DNA of 64,000 nucleotides from assembly GCF_030056665.1 (NCBI RefSeq), contig NZ_JASHIG010000003.1. One strand, given 5' to 3'. The position numbers and the translations under genes were made by a program. The first letter of the stretch is position 1; every line of letters begins with the position of its first letter. The stretch comes from Flectobacillus roseus (GTDB taxonomy: Bacteria; Bacteroidota; Bacteroidia; Cytophagales; Spirosomataceae). The notes below the pieces were generated by a model. That model worked only from the letters and a program-made list of their open reading frames with translations, was not told where the DNA came from and ran no database searches. Positions 1 through 9,496 of the stretch are shown here, one piece after another.

Positions 1-65
1 CACGCTAAAGTTTACTTCTTATTTTAGGGTATTAAAAAGCATATATAAGCTTTTCTTGAATTAAA

Positions 66-94
66 GAGTGAGGATTTTTTGAAACTCCTCACTC
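66..94 (-). terminator. Hairpin downstream of the SusD-like gene
   Basis: Nine-base arms (GAGTGAGGA / TCCTCACTC) enclose an 11-base loop, and on the minus strand the stem is followed by TTTAATTC. It lies just after the stop of the SusD-like gene, so it probably ends the SusC/SusD transcript. The U-tract is weak. Confidence 0.45.
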
Positions 95-116
95 TTCATT
101 CTACACTCAGCACTGG

Positions 117-1646
117 TTAGTTTTTATCCCACCAAATACGAGTTGTCAGCGTATTAGCACCTTGACGAGAGATAGCCTCTTTGAGGTTTGGGCCGTTGAG
201 GTTTTCTTCAACAATTGGATAAATTAAACGTCTTGGAATCGTACCATTGGTCAAGTTACCTGTAATGTTCACTGGCGTTAATTTAGGATAACCAGTTCTT
301 CTCCAGTTAGAATATACCTCCACTTCATCTGGGAATAAAGATACCCACATTTGTGAGTGAATTTGTTCCATCTGCGCATCAAAACTTGCAGGGAAAGTAT
401 GAGTCGCCAAATAGGCATTGATTTTAGCAGTAGAAATAGCCGCTGCATCACCATAGATAGCCATATTGCGCATCGAAGCAGATATACCACCTTGGTAGTA
501 ACTCGCTGCGTCGCCAGATGCCCATCCTCTCACAATAGCTTCTGCCATCAAGAAATTCATTTCGGCATTACTGATTACCACCATTGGCGCATCCAATTTC
601 AACACGGTGTTGATATTTGGCTCAGAATAAGTGATAAAATCAGCAGGTTTTTGTAACAAACCGTTTTGCATACCTTTTTGTATGGTAGCAGTAGTATCTT
701 GCTTTTTATCTACCCAAACAACCGCAATTGAACTCAAACGAGGGTCTTTGTTAGTTTTCAAGAAAGAAATAAATGTATTTGAAAACTTACCACCTTCAGT
801 ATTATTGTTACCATCTGCTACTGCATAGTTGTTGCCACGCAAAGCTAATGAAACAGGGTTTTTGTTGATGTCTTGACCGTTAGCAATGTACTGCACTTTT
901 GCCAAATCTTTATCATCCAATATGATGCCTCCAGCAATGGCTTTTTGTGCCCAAGTCTTAGCTGTTGCAGCATCCACTTTTGTCATACGCATCGACAAAC
1001 GGAGCATTAATGAATAAGCAAACTTTTTCCATTTCGTCACATCTCCGCCATACACAATGTCAGCACTTGCGTAGGATGATTTAGTGGCGTCCAAACTCGT
1101 TGCAGCTTGCTCCAATTCTTTCAACATATCCAAGTAAACACTTTGTTGGGTGTCATATTTGGGTGTGAATTTTGAAGAAGTATAACCTTGTCCAGCATCC
1201 GAATATGGAATATCGCCATATAAATCTGTAATGCGGTGGAAAGTATAAGCACGCCAAATACGAGCAATCGCATAAAGGTTTACTTGCGCAGGATCATTTT
1301 TAACAGCATTGATAACTGTCTGAACTTCGTTTACGCTTAATGGGTAAGCGTTGTTGAAGAAATCATACGGGTAAGTGCCTTGCGAGAAAAAGTATTTATC
1401 TCCAATACCTGGCACATCTTTGTATGTCGAAAAATGTTGAATCGAACCTCCTGCTGCAAACTCATACGTACTAGCACAGCTATTGTTGAGCGCATCGTAT
1501 TGTGCCTTGCTAAACATGTAAGATGGCACAATGATGGGAGAGGTATCTGGGTTGATATTGAGTTCTTCAAAACCGTTGTCGCACGAACTGAAAAGTGCAA
1601 CACCAGCCATAAAAAGAAGGGTTTTGAATGTATGTCTCTTTTTCAT
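117..1646 (-). CDS. SusD/RagB-like outer-membrane lipoprotein
   Basis: 509 residues. The N-terminus carries a lipoprotein signal ending LFSSC, so Cys22 is the likely lipidation site, and the following stretch NGFEELNINPDTSP is the usual opening of SusD-like proteins of the SusD-like_2 type. In this family the protein sits on the cell surface as a lid on its SusC partner and captures oligosaccharides or other nutrients before TonB-driven import. The gene follows the SusC gene on the same strand with a gap of about 260 bases, which fits a two-gene operon. No glycanase is encoded beside it, so the substrate cannot be inferred. Length and composition are ordinary for the family. Confidence 0.93.
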   Translation of the reverse strand: MKKRHTFKTLLFMAGVALFSSCDNGFEELNINPDTSPIIVPSYMFSKAQYDALNNSCASTYEFAAGGSIQHFSTYKDVPGIGDKYFFSQGTYPYDFFNNAYPLSVNEVQTVINAVKNDPAQVNLYAIARIWRAYTFHRITDLYGDIPYSDAGQGYTSSKFTPKYDTQQSVYLDMLKELEQAATSLDATKSSYASADIVYGGDVTKWKKFAYSLMLRLSMRMTKVDAATAKTWAQKAIAGGIILDDKDLAKVQYIANGQDINKNPVSLALRGNNYAVADGNNNTEGGKFSNTFISFLKTNKDPRLSSIAVVWVDKKQDTTATIQKGMQNGLLQKPADFITYSEPNINTVLKLDAPMVVISNAEMNFLMAEAIVRGWASGDAASYYQGGISASMRNMAIYGDAAAISTAKINAYLATHTFPASFDAQMEQIHSQMWVSLFPDEVEVYSNWRRTGYPKLTPVNITGNLTNGTIPRRLIYPIVEENLNGPNLKEAISRQGANTLTTRIWWDKN

Positions 1647-1909
1647 AAGTCTCAGGTAATACGCTATTGAGCGGACTCTTTAGCACAAGTTTTTGAATTT
1701 ATCCTAGTTGAAAATGCTACAGTTTGGGGTTTACTGAAAAAGGAAAAAGGGATTTGAAAAATGAGTTTTCTTACAGAATAAGATATAATTGATTATTGAA
1801 AATTTATATTCACAACTCACAATTCCTCATTCAGCACTCTCTCTGAATTAGTGGGCGAAAAAATTCGCCCCTAAAAACACATCCCGATTTTCCATCAGTT
1901 CATCACATC
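1647..1909. other. SusC-SusD intergenic spacer
   Basis: No gene is seen. It holds a perfect 7-base hairpin (GGGCGAA / TTCGCCC, 1853-1870) close to the SusC stop, which may stabilise or partly terminate the SusC message. Next to it is a short stretch of the words ATTCACAA and CTCATTCA that recur in other spacers of this window. Confidence 0.4.
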
Positions 1910-4900
1910 CTAGAATTTCACTGTTAAGTTGATACCATAGCTACGTGCTCTTGGCAAACCAAATGCCTCGAAACCCTGTGCATTACTGTTTGTGTAACTT
2001 GATTCTGGGTCAAAGTTTTCTGTCTTTTTGTACAACACAAATAAGTTACGTGCCACAAAAGAGATTGACGCCGACTGAATCTTAGCAAAGCCTAGGTATT
2101 TCGCTGGAATTTTATATCCTAAAACGATTTGACGTAACTTGATAAAGCTTCCATCATACACAAATAGGTCTGAGTAGTTTTTCAAGTTGTCGTAGTAAAG
2201 ACGTAGCTGAGATACTGGTACTGTACGAGTGTAAGAATCGCCGTTGGCAGTTACACCGTTCAAAACCAAACCATTGTCACGACCAGGTAATGTACTTTTT
2301 TGTAATCCAAAACGAACAGCATATACGTTCATTACCGAGAATACATCGTTACCGAATTTACCGTCTAGCAAGATATCCAAGTTCCAGTTTTTGTATGTAA
2401 ATGAATTGCTAAAACCTGTTGTCAATGGTGCTACACCTTGTCCAATCTCTTTGATTGGTCCTTTTACTGGATAACCTGTAGAAGTATCATAAACGATATT
2501 GCCTTTTGAGTCAGTAACCATCGTATAACCTTTGATGATACCATAAGGACGACCAGCATCAGTATTCACAAAAGCCCAAGAACCTACCGAAGTGGCTAAT
2601 TGGATGGTATTTACACCTTCTGTTAATTGAACTACTCTGTTTTTGTTGTAAGCCAAGTTGAAGCTTGTATTCCAGCTAAAGTTTTTCGTTTTTACCAAAG
2701 AACCCGTCAACAATAATTCGATACCTGAGTTGTCTACTTGCCCTACGTTTACATAAGTATTTTGGTAACCACTTGTTCCAGAAATAGCTGTTTTAACAAT
2801 ATCGTTAGTCGTACGACGCAGATAGTAAGTCAAATCTACTCCTAAGCGGTTATTGAATAATTTGGTATCAAGACCTGCTTCCCAAGTAGTAGAAGTAAAT
2901 GGCTTCAAGCTTGGGTTGTTAAGAAGATACTCGCCATTTGTCATCGTGATTTGTTGCAATGGCTGTCCGCTACTTGTTACCATACTATAACTCTGGTTCA
3001 AAGTATATGGGTCTGGTACACCACCACCTACTTGTGCCCAAGATGCTCTCAATTTTGCATAGTTGACAAAAGAAGGCATTTCTGTAGCCTGTGACAAGAC
3101 AAAGCTAGTTCCGACTGCTGGATAAAGAATTGTATTGTTTTTGATGCCCAATGTAGAGAACCAATCCTGACGAGCTGAGGCATTTAAAAATAAGACACCT
3201 TTGTAATCAAGGTCTAATGAACCAAATACCGAGTTGGTCGCCAAACGTTGTGTTACAGGACGAGTTGTGGCAGTTGTAAGGTTGGTAAAGCTGTAAAAGT
3301 TCGGAATAATGAATTGTGTACCGTTAGTGTAAATTTCTGAACGTTCAAAAGAGCGTTGGTTGCCACCTAACATCGCATTCATGTGAACTGGACCTAAATC
3401 GGTATTGTAGTTTACCGTCAACATAGAGTTGTTTTCTGTAACGGTTGATTTGATACCTTGATATTCACCTGCAGCGTTTGTTGTGTACACCGTTCCTGTT
3501 GGGATAATACCTGTAAAGTCATAGCTGTAGAAGTCACGGCTGATATTACCTTTTACAAAAAGGTTTTTCAAAATATCGTACTTCAAACCAAACTGCCCAA
3601 TAAAACGGTTTTTGGTATCATCATTTCTAAATTTATTAACAACAAAGTAAGAATTCGAAGCATAAGGAGTTTCGTTCCATTGAACCTCGCGACCTGTTGC
3701 GTCATAGCCTGGGTCCATCCAGCGAATGTCTACTGTATTGGCAATCATGTAGTTTGCCCAGTTAGGATTACCTGGAGCATCACCAGCACTCGGACGATTG
3801 TGCGCTTTTTCTAAGTTGTATTGTGCCAAAGCCTCCATCGAAATACGTTCGCTTAATTTAGCATTGATGCTTAAGTTTGCGACTTTACGATTGAAAGTAG
3901 AATTTGGCAATACACTCTTATTATTGATGTCTGCTACCGATGCTCTAAAGTTCAAGGCTTCTGTACCACCACTAAATGAAATGGTATTACTCAAAGTTGA
4001 ACCAGTGCGATAAAAGTTCTTAATATTGTTTTGTTGTGGAGAATAAGGATGTTCTTTTCCGTCAAAAGCAATATAAGGCTGTCCGTCCATTTTGGCACCC
4101 CACGAACGACGTCCCCAGCTTACAGCTTGCGCTTGTGAAGTTGGTTTCACGCCACCGTCTCCTTGACCGTACATATATTGCCAGTCAGTAAAGTCAACAA
4201 CATCGTCGATGGTAGCAGTAGCGTTGTATTCTACACCAATACCTTTGCGTACGGTACCTTTTTTCGTAGTAATCAAAATAACACCATTGGCAGCACGTGA
4301 ACCATACAAGGCTGCTGCTGTACCACCTTTCAAGACTGAGATACTTTCAATATCGTCAGGGTTGATACCACCAATACCATCACCACGGTCAACGTTGTGT
4401 CCACTACCACCTGTAGTTGGGCTACCCCCAGGCGTACTGTTGTCGATAGGCATACCGTTGATTACATACAAAGGTTGGTTATCGCCTGATAATGAACCAT
4501 TACCACGAATCACCACTCTACTTGAACCACCTGCACCTGTTGCCAAACTTGTTGCATTTACCCCAGCGATTTTACCAGAAAGAGCATTGGCTAAGTTGGT
4601 TTCACGAGCTTGTGTAAACTCACTACCACTTACTTCTGTTACCGAGTAAGCAAGGGCTTTTTTGTCTTTTTTCACACCCAAGGCAGTCACCACCACTTCT
4701 TGAATGTTTTGAACACTTTCTTTTAGGGTAACAGACACCGTCGTTTGACTAGCAGAAAGTACCACAGTTTGTGGCTCATAGCCAACCATCGAGACCACCA
4801 AAGTGATACTTGTTATGTTATCAGGAACTCCTAATTTGAATTTCCCTGAGGCATCAGTTGAAGTACCAATTTTGGGGTTTCCTTTTACAAAAACAGAAGC

Positions 4901-5101
4901 TCCAATAATTGGGCTACCATCTTTGGCAGAGGTAATAATACCTGACACAGGAAGTGTGCCAAGCATGTTGAAAGTAATATTGCTCTTATGAGCCAGACGG
5001 AGCTCTGCAAGCTCAGTTGCATAACCTTGAAAGGTCATGCTTCCTAGCACAGATAACCACAGCAACCTTTGTGAGCGAGGTAATAGTCGAGTTTTCATCA
5101 T
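1910..5101 (-). CDS. SusC/RagA-type TonB-dependent outer-membrane receptor
   Basis: 1063 residues from the chosen start. After a signal peptide (to about residue 27) comes a carboxypeptidase-regulatory-like domain (PVSGIITSAKDGSPIIGASV), then a TonB-box-like stretch (VQNIQEVVVTALGVKKDKKA), a plug domain with the SusC signature DDIESISVLKGGTAAALYGS, and a long beta-barrel ending in KF. It imports a nutrient together with the SusD-like lipoprotein encoded downstream. The open frame extends 35 codons further upstream. I chose the Met at 5101 (a second Met follows at 5098) because a -7 promoter word lies inside the longer frame and because a proper signal peptide begins here. The divergent DeoR-type gene is a candidate regulator. 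Confidence 0.93.
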   Translation of the reverse strand: MMKTRLLPRSQRLLWLSVLGSMTFQGYATELAELRLAHKSNITFNMLGTLPVSGIITSAKDGSPIIGASVFVKGNPKIGTSTDASGKFKLGVPDNITSITLVVSMVGYEPQTVVLSASQTTVSVTLKESVQNIQEVVVTALGVKKDKKALAYSVTEVSGSEFTQARETNLANALSGKIAGVNATSLATGAGGSSRVVIRGNGSLSGDNQPLYVINGMPIDNSTPGGSPTTGGSGHNVDRGDGIGGINPDDIESISVLKGGTAAALYGSRAANGVILITTKKGTVRKGIGVEYNATATIDDVVDFTDWQYMYGQGDGGVKPTSQAQAVSWGRRSWGAKMDGQPYIAFDGKEHPYSPQQNNIKNFYRTGSTLSNTISFSGGTEALNFRASVADINNKSVLPNSTFNRKVANLSINAKLSERISMEALAQYNLEKAHNRPSAGDAPGNPNWANYMIANTVDIRWMDPGYDATGREVQWNETPYASNSYFVVNKFRNDDTKNRFIGQFGLKYDILKNLFVKGNISRDFYSYDFTGIIPTGTVYTTNAAGEYQGIKSTVTENNSMLTVNYNTDLGPVHMNAMLGGNQRSFERSEIYTNGTQFIIPNFYSFTNLTTATTRPVTQRLATNSVFGSLDLDYKGVLFLNASARQDWFSTLGIKNNTILYPAVGTSFVLSQATEMPSFVNYAKLRASWAQVGGGVPDPYTLNQSYSMVTSSGQPLQQITMTNGEYLLNNPSLKPFTSTTWEAGLDTKLFNNRLGVDLTYYLRRTTNDIVKTAISGTSGYQNTYVNVGQVDNSGIELLLTGSLVKTKNFSWNTSFNLAYNKNRVVQLTEGVNTIQLATSVGSWAFVNTDAGRPYGIIKGYTMVTDSKGNIVYDTSTGYPVKGPIKEIGQGVAPLTTGFSNSFTYKNWNLDILLDGKFGNDVFSVMNVYAVRFGLQKSTLPGRDNGLVLNGVTANGDSYTRTVPVSQLRLYYDNLKNYSDLFVYDGSFIKLRQIVLGYKIPAKYLGFAKIQSASISFVARNLFVLYKKTENFDPESSYTNSNAQGFEAFGLPRARSYGINLTVKF

Positions 5102-5164
5102 AGCTTGTTTAGTTGGAGATTTGGGTTTTGCAAAATTTGCAAGTTTTATTTCGCTATTTCTGTA

Positions 5165-5172
5165 CAAACTTA
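5165..5172 (-). promoter_or_regulatory. Candidate -7 element for the SusC operon
   Basis: On the minus strand this reads TAAGTTTG, a perfect match to the Bacteroidota -7 consensus TAnnTTTG, about 63 bases before the chosen SusC start. No clear TTTG is seen at the -33 position, so the promoter may need an activator. Confidence 0.5.
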
Positions 5173-5311
5173 GCATAAATTTTAAATAATGTTGCATTTG
5201 TTGCAATTAAATTCTGCAAATTTTTCAAATAATGAGTATTTATTCTCAATTTTTGCAAATTTTAAATACTTTGTGCCTACTGAAAAGGATATATAACCTT
5301 AGTCTTTTTGC

Positions 5312-5319
5312 TATATTTG
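5312..5319 (+). promoter_or_regulatory. Candidate -7 element for the DeoR-type regulator
   Basis: TATATTTG matches TAnnTTTG exactly and lies 29 bases before the chosen ATG at 5349. It falls inside the longer open frame that starts at 5232, which argues against that longer start. No good -33 TTTG is visible. Confidence 0.5.
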
Positions 5320-5348
5320 CAAACGATAACCAACAACCTTCCTTGAAT

Positions 5349-6107
5349 ATGTCAGTTAACCTCCTCAAAAAAGAGCGAAAAGATTTGATCCTAAAAGAAA
5401 TCAATGTGCATACCCGTGTAACCTTTGCGGAGTTAGTAGATGTATTGAATGTTTCGGAGGATACCATTCGAAGAGATTTGAATGAGTTGGCCGAGGAGGG
5501 GGAGATTATTAAAATTCGGGGTGGGGCAATGTCAAAAGCCTATCATTATTCTTCTCAAGTAAAGGAAACCTATGCGCACAACTCCAAACAGGAGATTGCT
5601 AGAAAAGCGTTGGGATTATTGAAAGAAGGAATGCTGGTGCTAGTAGGAGGGGGAACCACCATCAGAGAGTTGGTCAAACTCATTCCTGATACGCTTCGTA
5701 TTACTTTTATGACAGTAAATCCCTTGACCGCAGTAGAGCTGCTGGACAAGCCCAACGTTGATATTATTATGGTGGGCGGTCAATTGTCCCGTTATAGTCA
5801 GATGGCAGTAGGAGGTGAGGTCCATCAGCGCTTATCCGAAATGCGTGCAGATTTATGTATTATGGGGAGCAATGCCATTGACACACAAGGAGGATTTACT
5901 GACTCAGACTGGGAGACTGTGTTGGTAAAAAAGGCTATGATTAAGGCCTCCAAAAAAGTTGCGGTATTATCGATTGCCGAAAAGCTCGATTCTGTTATGA
6001 AGATGAAAATTGCAGATTTATCAGAAATCAATTACTTGGTAACTGACCTCGACCCCAACGATGCCAAATTAGGACCCTACCAAAATAAAGGAGCAACGCT
6101 TTTGTAA
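5349..6107 (+). CDS. DeoR/GlpR-family transcriptional regulator
   Basis: 252 residues, the usual length for the family. An N-terminal winged helix-turn-helix (about residues 18-52, with TFAELVDVLNVSEDTIRRDL) is followed by the characteristic EGEIIKIRGGA. A DeoRC sugar-phosphate-sensing domain follows, with VGGGTTIRELVKLIP and a later DLCIMGSNAID stretch. Members usually repress sugar-catabolic operons and release DNA on binding a phosphorylated sugar. The frame is open from 5232, but the start at 5349 gives the family N-terminus MSVNLLKKERKDLIL and lies just after a TAnnTTTG element. The gene is divergent from the SusC/SusD operon, so that operon is a plausible target. This is inference only. 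Confidence 0.92.
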   Translation: MSVNLLKKERKDLILKEINVHTRVTFAELVDVLNVSEDTIRRDLNELAEEGEIIKIRGGAMSKAYHYSSQVKETYAHNSKQEIARKALGLLKEGMLVLVGGGTTIRELVKLIPDTLRITFMTVNPLTAVELLDKPNVDIIMVGGQLSRYSQMAVGGEVHQRLSEMRADLCIMGSNAIDTQGGFTDSDWETVLVKKAMIKASKKVAVLSIAEKLDSVMKMKIADLSEINYLVTDLDPNDAKLGPYQNKGATLL

Positions 6108-6140
6108 GAAAGCATCAAAAAAAAATGGACATTCCAATTT

Positions 6141-6349
6141 TAGTGATTGAGCGATTATTTTAATTTGAATTTCATTTGAAGAGACACAATGCTGAAATAC
6201 AACATCAAAAAAGTGGTCGAAAAATATTTTTCGACTACTTTTTTGATGTTACTATGCTAGATATGACTTGGCTTGAGACGCAATCATTGCGTCTCTACTG
6301 CGAGAATATAAATGTTAAAATAATCACTCACTCACTAAATCACTAAATT
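6141..6349. repeat. Inverted-repeat intergenic element, copy A
   Basis: The left end reads TTAGTGATTGAGCGATTATTTTAA, interrupted relative to the right end, whose reverse complement contains TTAGTGATTTAGTGAGTGAG then TGATTATTTTAA. Inside are a hairpin with outer stem ATCAAAAAA/TTTTTTGAT and a second palindrome GAGACGCAAtcaTTGCGTCTC followed by TACTGCGAGAATA. The same two modules in the same order occur at 16811-17134 and, inverted, at 56006-56135. No coding potential is seen. Confidence 0.7.
6201..6250. terminator. Bidirectional terminator hairpin within repeat copy A
   Basis: 24-base arms, complementary apart from one G-T pair, around a 2-base gap (left arm AACATCAAAAAAGTGGTCGA...). A-rich flanks on one side and T-rich flanks on the other make it usable from both strands. 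It separates the rightward regulator gene from the leftward 168-residue gene. Confidence 0.7.
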
Positions 6350-6369
6350 AGGGATGATTGCATATAAAG

Positions 6370-6876
6370 CTACACGTTCTCCACCTTAGATTCAATCTTC
6401 TCTTTTACCTGTTTCAAATTTTCTAACAAATGTTCACGCATTTGCACAAACTGCATAATTTCGGTGTGATTCTCCGAGTATTTTAAGTTTGGAAAAAACA
6501 GTGATGGAAAAAGGATAAACTCATGTACTTGTGATTCGGGCTTCTTTCCTTGTTTTTTTACTGCGAGAGTAATTTTGGGAGCACTAAAATCACGATGTTG
6601 ACTCGAAGAATCGATATGGATAGATTCGATATGTTCGAATGGAATTTCTTTGGTAGAGGTTACCGACGTCCCAACGGTATGAATATGATATAACTTTTGG
6701 TCTGAAAGCGCTACATAAACGGCTCTTTTCTTCTTGAAAATACCATTGATACTGTCTTGTAAGTTTTGCAAACCACTTAATTGAGGGTATTGAACCGAAA
6801 CTAACGCATGAATGGGAGCACTAATAGAGTTACTAATGTGTGAAAACGAATCTAATACCTGAAATCTTTTAGCCAT
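6370..6876 (-). CDS. Protein of unknown function, possibly PH-like fold
   Basis: 168 residues, no signal peptide and no membrane segment. I do not recognise a named family. The middle part (about residues 48-125) alternates short strands (AVYVALSDQKLYHIHTVG, IPFEHIESIHIDS, KITLAVKK, VHEFILFPS) and ends in a helix (residues 135-165). This order resembles small bacterial PH-like domains, a weak structural guess only. The N-terminus is MAKRFQVLDSFSHISNSIS. It stands alone between repeat copy A and a 350-base spacer, and is probably transcribed by itself and ended by the hairpin at 6201-6250. Confidence 0.6.
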   Translation of the reverse strand: MAKRFQVLDSFSHISNSISAPIHALVSVQYPQLSGLQNLQDSINGIFKKKRAVYVALSDQKLYHIHTVGTSVTSTKEIPFEHIESIHIDSSSQHRDFSAPKITLAVKKQGKKPESQVHEFILFPSLFFPNLKYSENHTEIMQFVQMREHLLENLKQVKEKIESKVENV

Positions 6877-7233
6877 GTGAATACGTATGATTTATTAGGG
6901 TTGATTGTAAACGAAGTAAGTAATGCCCAAATGTTTGTGAATAGATGATTCCTTTAAGAAGAATGAATACTATGACAACGGACAATGCTATTGATTTATG
7001 ATAGTCAACTGAAAAATAAGCTTAAAATTACAACTAATGTGCCAAAATTTGTCTAACTATTTTGAGAAAGAATTGCCATAATATTTATTCTAATAAAATC
7101 AATAGAGTACAACAATATCTATAATAATTTAACAGTTTTTAACAATAATTAATCAAAACAAATCTGTATCTTTACGACCAGCAATTATAAACTTCTTTAA
7201 AAAATCAGTAAAGACCAGTCAATTTTGCGTACC
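6877..7233. other. Divergent spacer, no gene seen
   Basis: AT-rich spacer between two divergent genes. It contains TATCTTTA at 7167-7174, one base off the TAnnTTTG -7 word, as a possible promoter for the downstream 120-residue gene. I see no other structure. Confidence 0.35.
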
Positions 7234-7596
7234 ATGAAAGCTTTTCGTTTATTCAAATGGATATTACCCCTAATGCTATGGACCATAGCAGTGGGTGGCT
7301 ATGCCCATGATGGAAAAACTAAAGTTAGCTATACCAAGGTAAGCCAAAGTGTTACCAAGTTTAGTAAAAAAAGAACTTTTGGTCGTCATTTTGAAGTTGA
7401 AAACAATGTCTTACTTGACAATCAAGAGGAAAAAGATGAAAGCTCTGAGCGTTCTCATGGGTTGACTTCTGCTTCTGATTTATCAAGTATCGAGCGCGCA
7501 ATTATTCAAACCTTGCAACGTTCGGATGTTCCATTTGTACCTCATTTATCCTTTTCGAAAAAACTATTTATCCTTCATTGTGTCTATTTAATTTGA
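7234..7596 (+). CDS. Small secreted protein of unknown function
   Basis: 120 residues from the ATG; the frame also opens three codons earlier at a TTG, which I reject. A clear signal peptide (MKAFRLFKWILPLMLWTIAV, cleavage near GGYA-HDG) precedes a polar, lysine- and serine-rich mature part with an acidic patch (NQEEKDESSERSHG) and a hydrophobic C-terminus ending FILHCVYLI. The family is not recognised. It lies about 600 bases before the RND efflux operon on the same strand. Small exported proteins often precede metal-efflux operons in Bacteroidota, but this one has no histidine- or cysteine-rich metal site, so a link is uncertain. Confidence 0.6.
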   Translation: MKAFRLFKWILPLMLWTIAVGGYAHDGKTKVSYTKVSQSVTKFSKKRTFGRHFEVENNVLLDNQEEKDESSERSHGLTSASDLSSIERAIIQTLQRSDVPFVPHLSFSKKLFILHCVYLI

Positions 7597-8208
7597 GAAT
7601 AGCACAAACTCACTCATTATATTTCCCTAAAAACTTTTTTAAAATCAACATTAGCCCTTTGAGGTGCCAACAATTCAAGAATAAGTCCGTATAATCATTA
7701 TACTGACAGATTGATTTTGCATTGGTCTAAAAAGCTTAGATTGCTTAGGTAATCAAGGCTTGATAGAGAAGTGTAACTTTGCTTAAGGTGTTGTAAAACA
7801 AGTATGTAATGTGGTATCAAACTGCATTAATTCTATACGTACGTTATTTTGCTGACATTCTACTCAAATTTATTACTTCTGTTCACTTCAATACTCTTTC
7901 CAGAAATCGGGCTGATTGTATGACGCTTTCGTTTTAGAGACCAGCGTTGTTTCTGAATTGATAAGCATAATAAGAAATAGTGCTAGTTAGGGTAGGTTTA
8001 TATAATAATCTACCTTCTTGGTATAAATATCAAGAAAATGCTAACAAAATGTAAGTGCTTTGCCAAATAATCGACAGGGTTAGTCCGTCGGATTTTACAA
8101 AAAATGCAAATCACTCAATATTCGTTGGTTTTGTACTATTGCTTAATGTGTATGCGGGGGCATGCACAAGGTTTTGTCCGTTTCATTTTAATCACTTGAC
8201 TCAAAATT
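7597..8208. other. 612-base spacer before the efflux operon
   Basis: No convincing gene. TAACTTTG at 7774-7781 is a perfect -7 word but has no well-spaced -33 partner and would give a 5' leader of over 400 bases. A 31-codon frame from the ATG at 8104 has no coding features. I see no riboswitch that I recognise. Confidence 0.35.
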
Positions 8209-9477
8209 ATGAAATCCTATTTGGTATGGATTTTCGGCTTGATGTGTAGTGCCAATGTGGCTTTGTCTCAAAGCCGTGATACATTGCGCTTAAACGTAGA
8301 CGAGGCCGAACAGCAGTTTGTTAAAAACAACCTCACTTTGCTAGCTCAGAAGTACAATATCGAAGCTTCTAAAGCAGCAATCATTCAGGCGAAACTTTTG
8401 CCTAACCCTAATATCAACTACGAACAAGGGTTGAACACCATGAAGACTATCGCCAATGACGCGCCAATTGGGGCTTTTGGTGAAAGAACTTTGCAGATTC
8501 AACAGTTGATTCTATTGGCGGGAAAGCGCAACAAGCAAGTCAATGTTGCTAAAATCAATGCTGAAATCACAGATTATCAGTTTTTTGAAATCGTAAGAGG
8601 TTTGACGTATCAGCTACATGCTAGTTTTTATACAATCCATTATTTGCAAAAAACATTAGCCACGTACGAACAAGAAATAGAAACACTTAACAAACTTTTG
8701 AGTGCTTATTCGGATCAAGTTGCCAGAGGTAATGTTCCTCAAAAAGAATTGATACGCTTACAGTCTTTCTTAGTGAGTCTCGAAACAGAACGTTCTAATA
8801 TCATTTTGGAAATTACTGATAATCAAGCCGTACTCAAGGTACTTTTATCAGATACTTCTACCAAAACGGTACATCCAATCGTAGATGATAATGCTTTGGA
8901 ACAAAAAAGCGCAGCAGGCTTACAGCTCAGTGAGTTGATTAATAGTGCCACTGATAATCGTTATGACCGTAAGATTCAAGAAGCAACAGTACGATTAGCT
9001 TCAGCAGACTTGGCTTTGCAAAAAGCAATGGCTACGCCCGATTTGACCATTGGTTATAGCTATGACCGTGCAGGTAGTTACCTCAACAATTACCATGGCT
9101 TAACGATTGCAATGGATTTACCAGTGTTTAATAAAAATCAAGGAAATATCAAGATCGCTGAAAATACGATTCAAGCCAACAAACAGAATTTAGCACAAAC
9201 CGACGTACAAATTAACAATGACGTTTTGCAAGCTTTACTCAAAGCACAAGAAGCCGAACGTTTATATAAGACACTTGATAAAAACTATTTGCCAAGCTTT
9301 AATAAGTTGATTGATGGAGTAGTGCAAAACTACCAAAAGCGTAACATCACGTTACTGGAGTTTATGGACTTTTTGGAGTCGTATAAAATAACCGTTACGC
9401 AAATCAATACGCTTCAAAACACAAGAATGCAGACATTCGAAAATCTCAATTTTGTAGTAGGCAAAAAAGTTCTTTAA
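8209..9477 (+). CDS. TolC-family outer-membrane efflux channel (CusC/CzcC-like)
   Basis: 422 residues. The signal peptide ends near SANVALSQ. The mature protein has the two long helical repeats of the OEP family; the first contains the typical KAAIIQAKLLPNPNINYEQG and LLAGKRNKQVNVAK, and the second contains ASADLALQKAMATPDLTIGYSYD and MDLPVFNKNQGNIKIAE. Such proteins form the trimeric channel through which tripartite pumps expel metals or drugs. The adaptor gene follows after 19 bases and the RND pump after that, so the three form one operon. The Bacteroidota metal-efflux type fits better than the drug-efflux type because the pump is of the HME class. Confidence 0.93.
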   Translation: MKSYLVWIFGLMCSANVALSQSRDTLRLNVDEAEQQFVKNNLTLLAQKYNIEASKAAIIQAKLLPNPNINYEQGLNTMKTIANDAPIGAFGERTLQIQQLILLAGKRNKQVNVAKINAEITDYQFFEIVRGLTYQLHASFYTIHYLQKTLATYEQEIETLNKLLSAYSDQVARGNVPQKELIRLQSFLVSLETERSNIILEITDNQAVLKVLLSDTSTKTVHPIVDDNALEQKSAAGLQLSELINSATDNRYDRKIQEATVRLASADLALQKAMATPDLTIGYSYDRAGSYLNNYHGLTIAMDLPVFNKNQGNIKIAENTIQANKQNLAQTDVQINNDVLQALLKAQEAERLYKTLDKNYLPSFNKLIDGVVQNYQKRNITLLEFMDFLESYKITVTQINTLQNTRMQTFENLNFVVGKKVL

Positions 9478-9496
9478 GATTTAAACAGACATCACA

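Noticed and set aside
5102..5206. SusC start 35 codons upstream
   Set aside because: The extension contains a perfect -7 promoter word and precedes a normal signal peptide.
8055..8249. 64-codon frame before the TolC-like gene
   Set aside because: It overlaps the TolC-like start in another frame and has no protein features.
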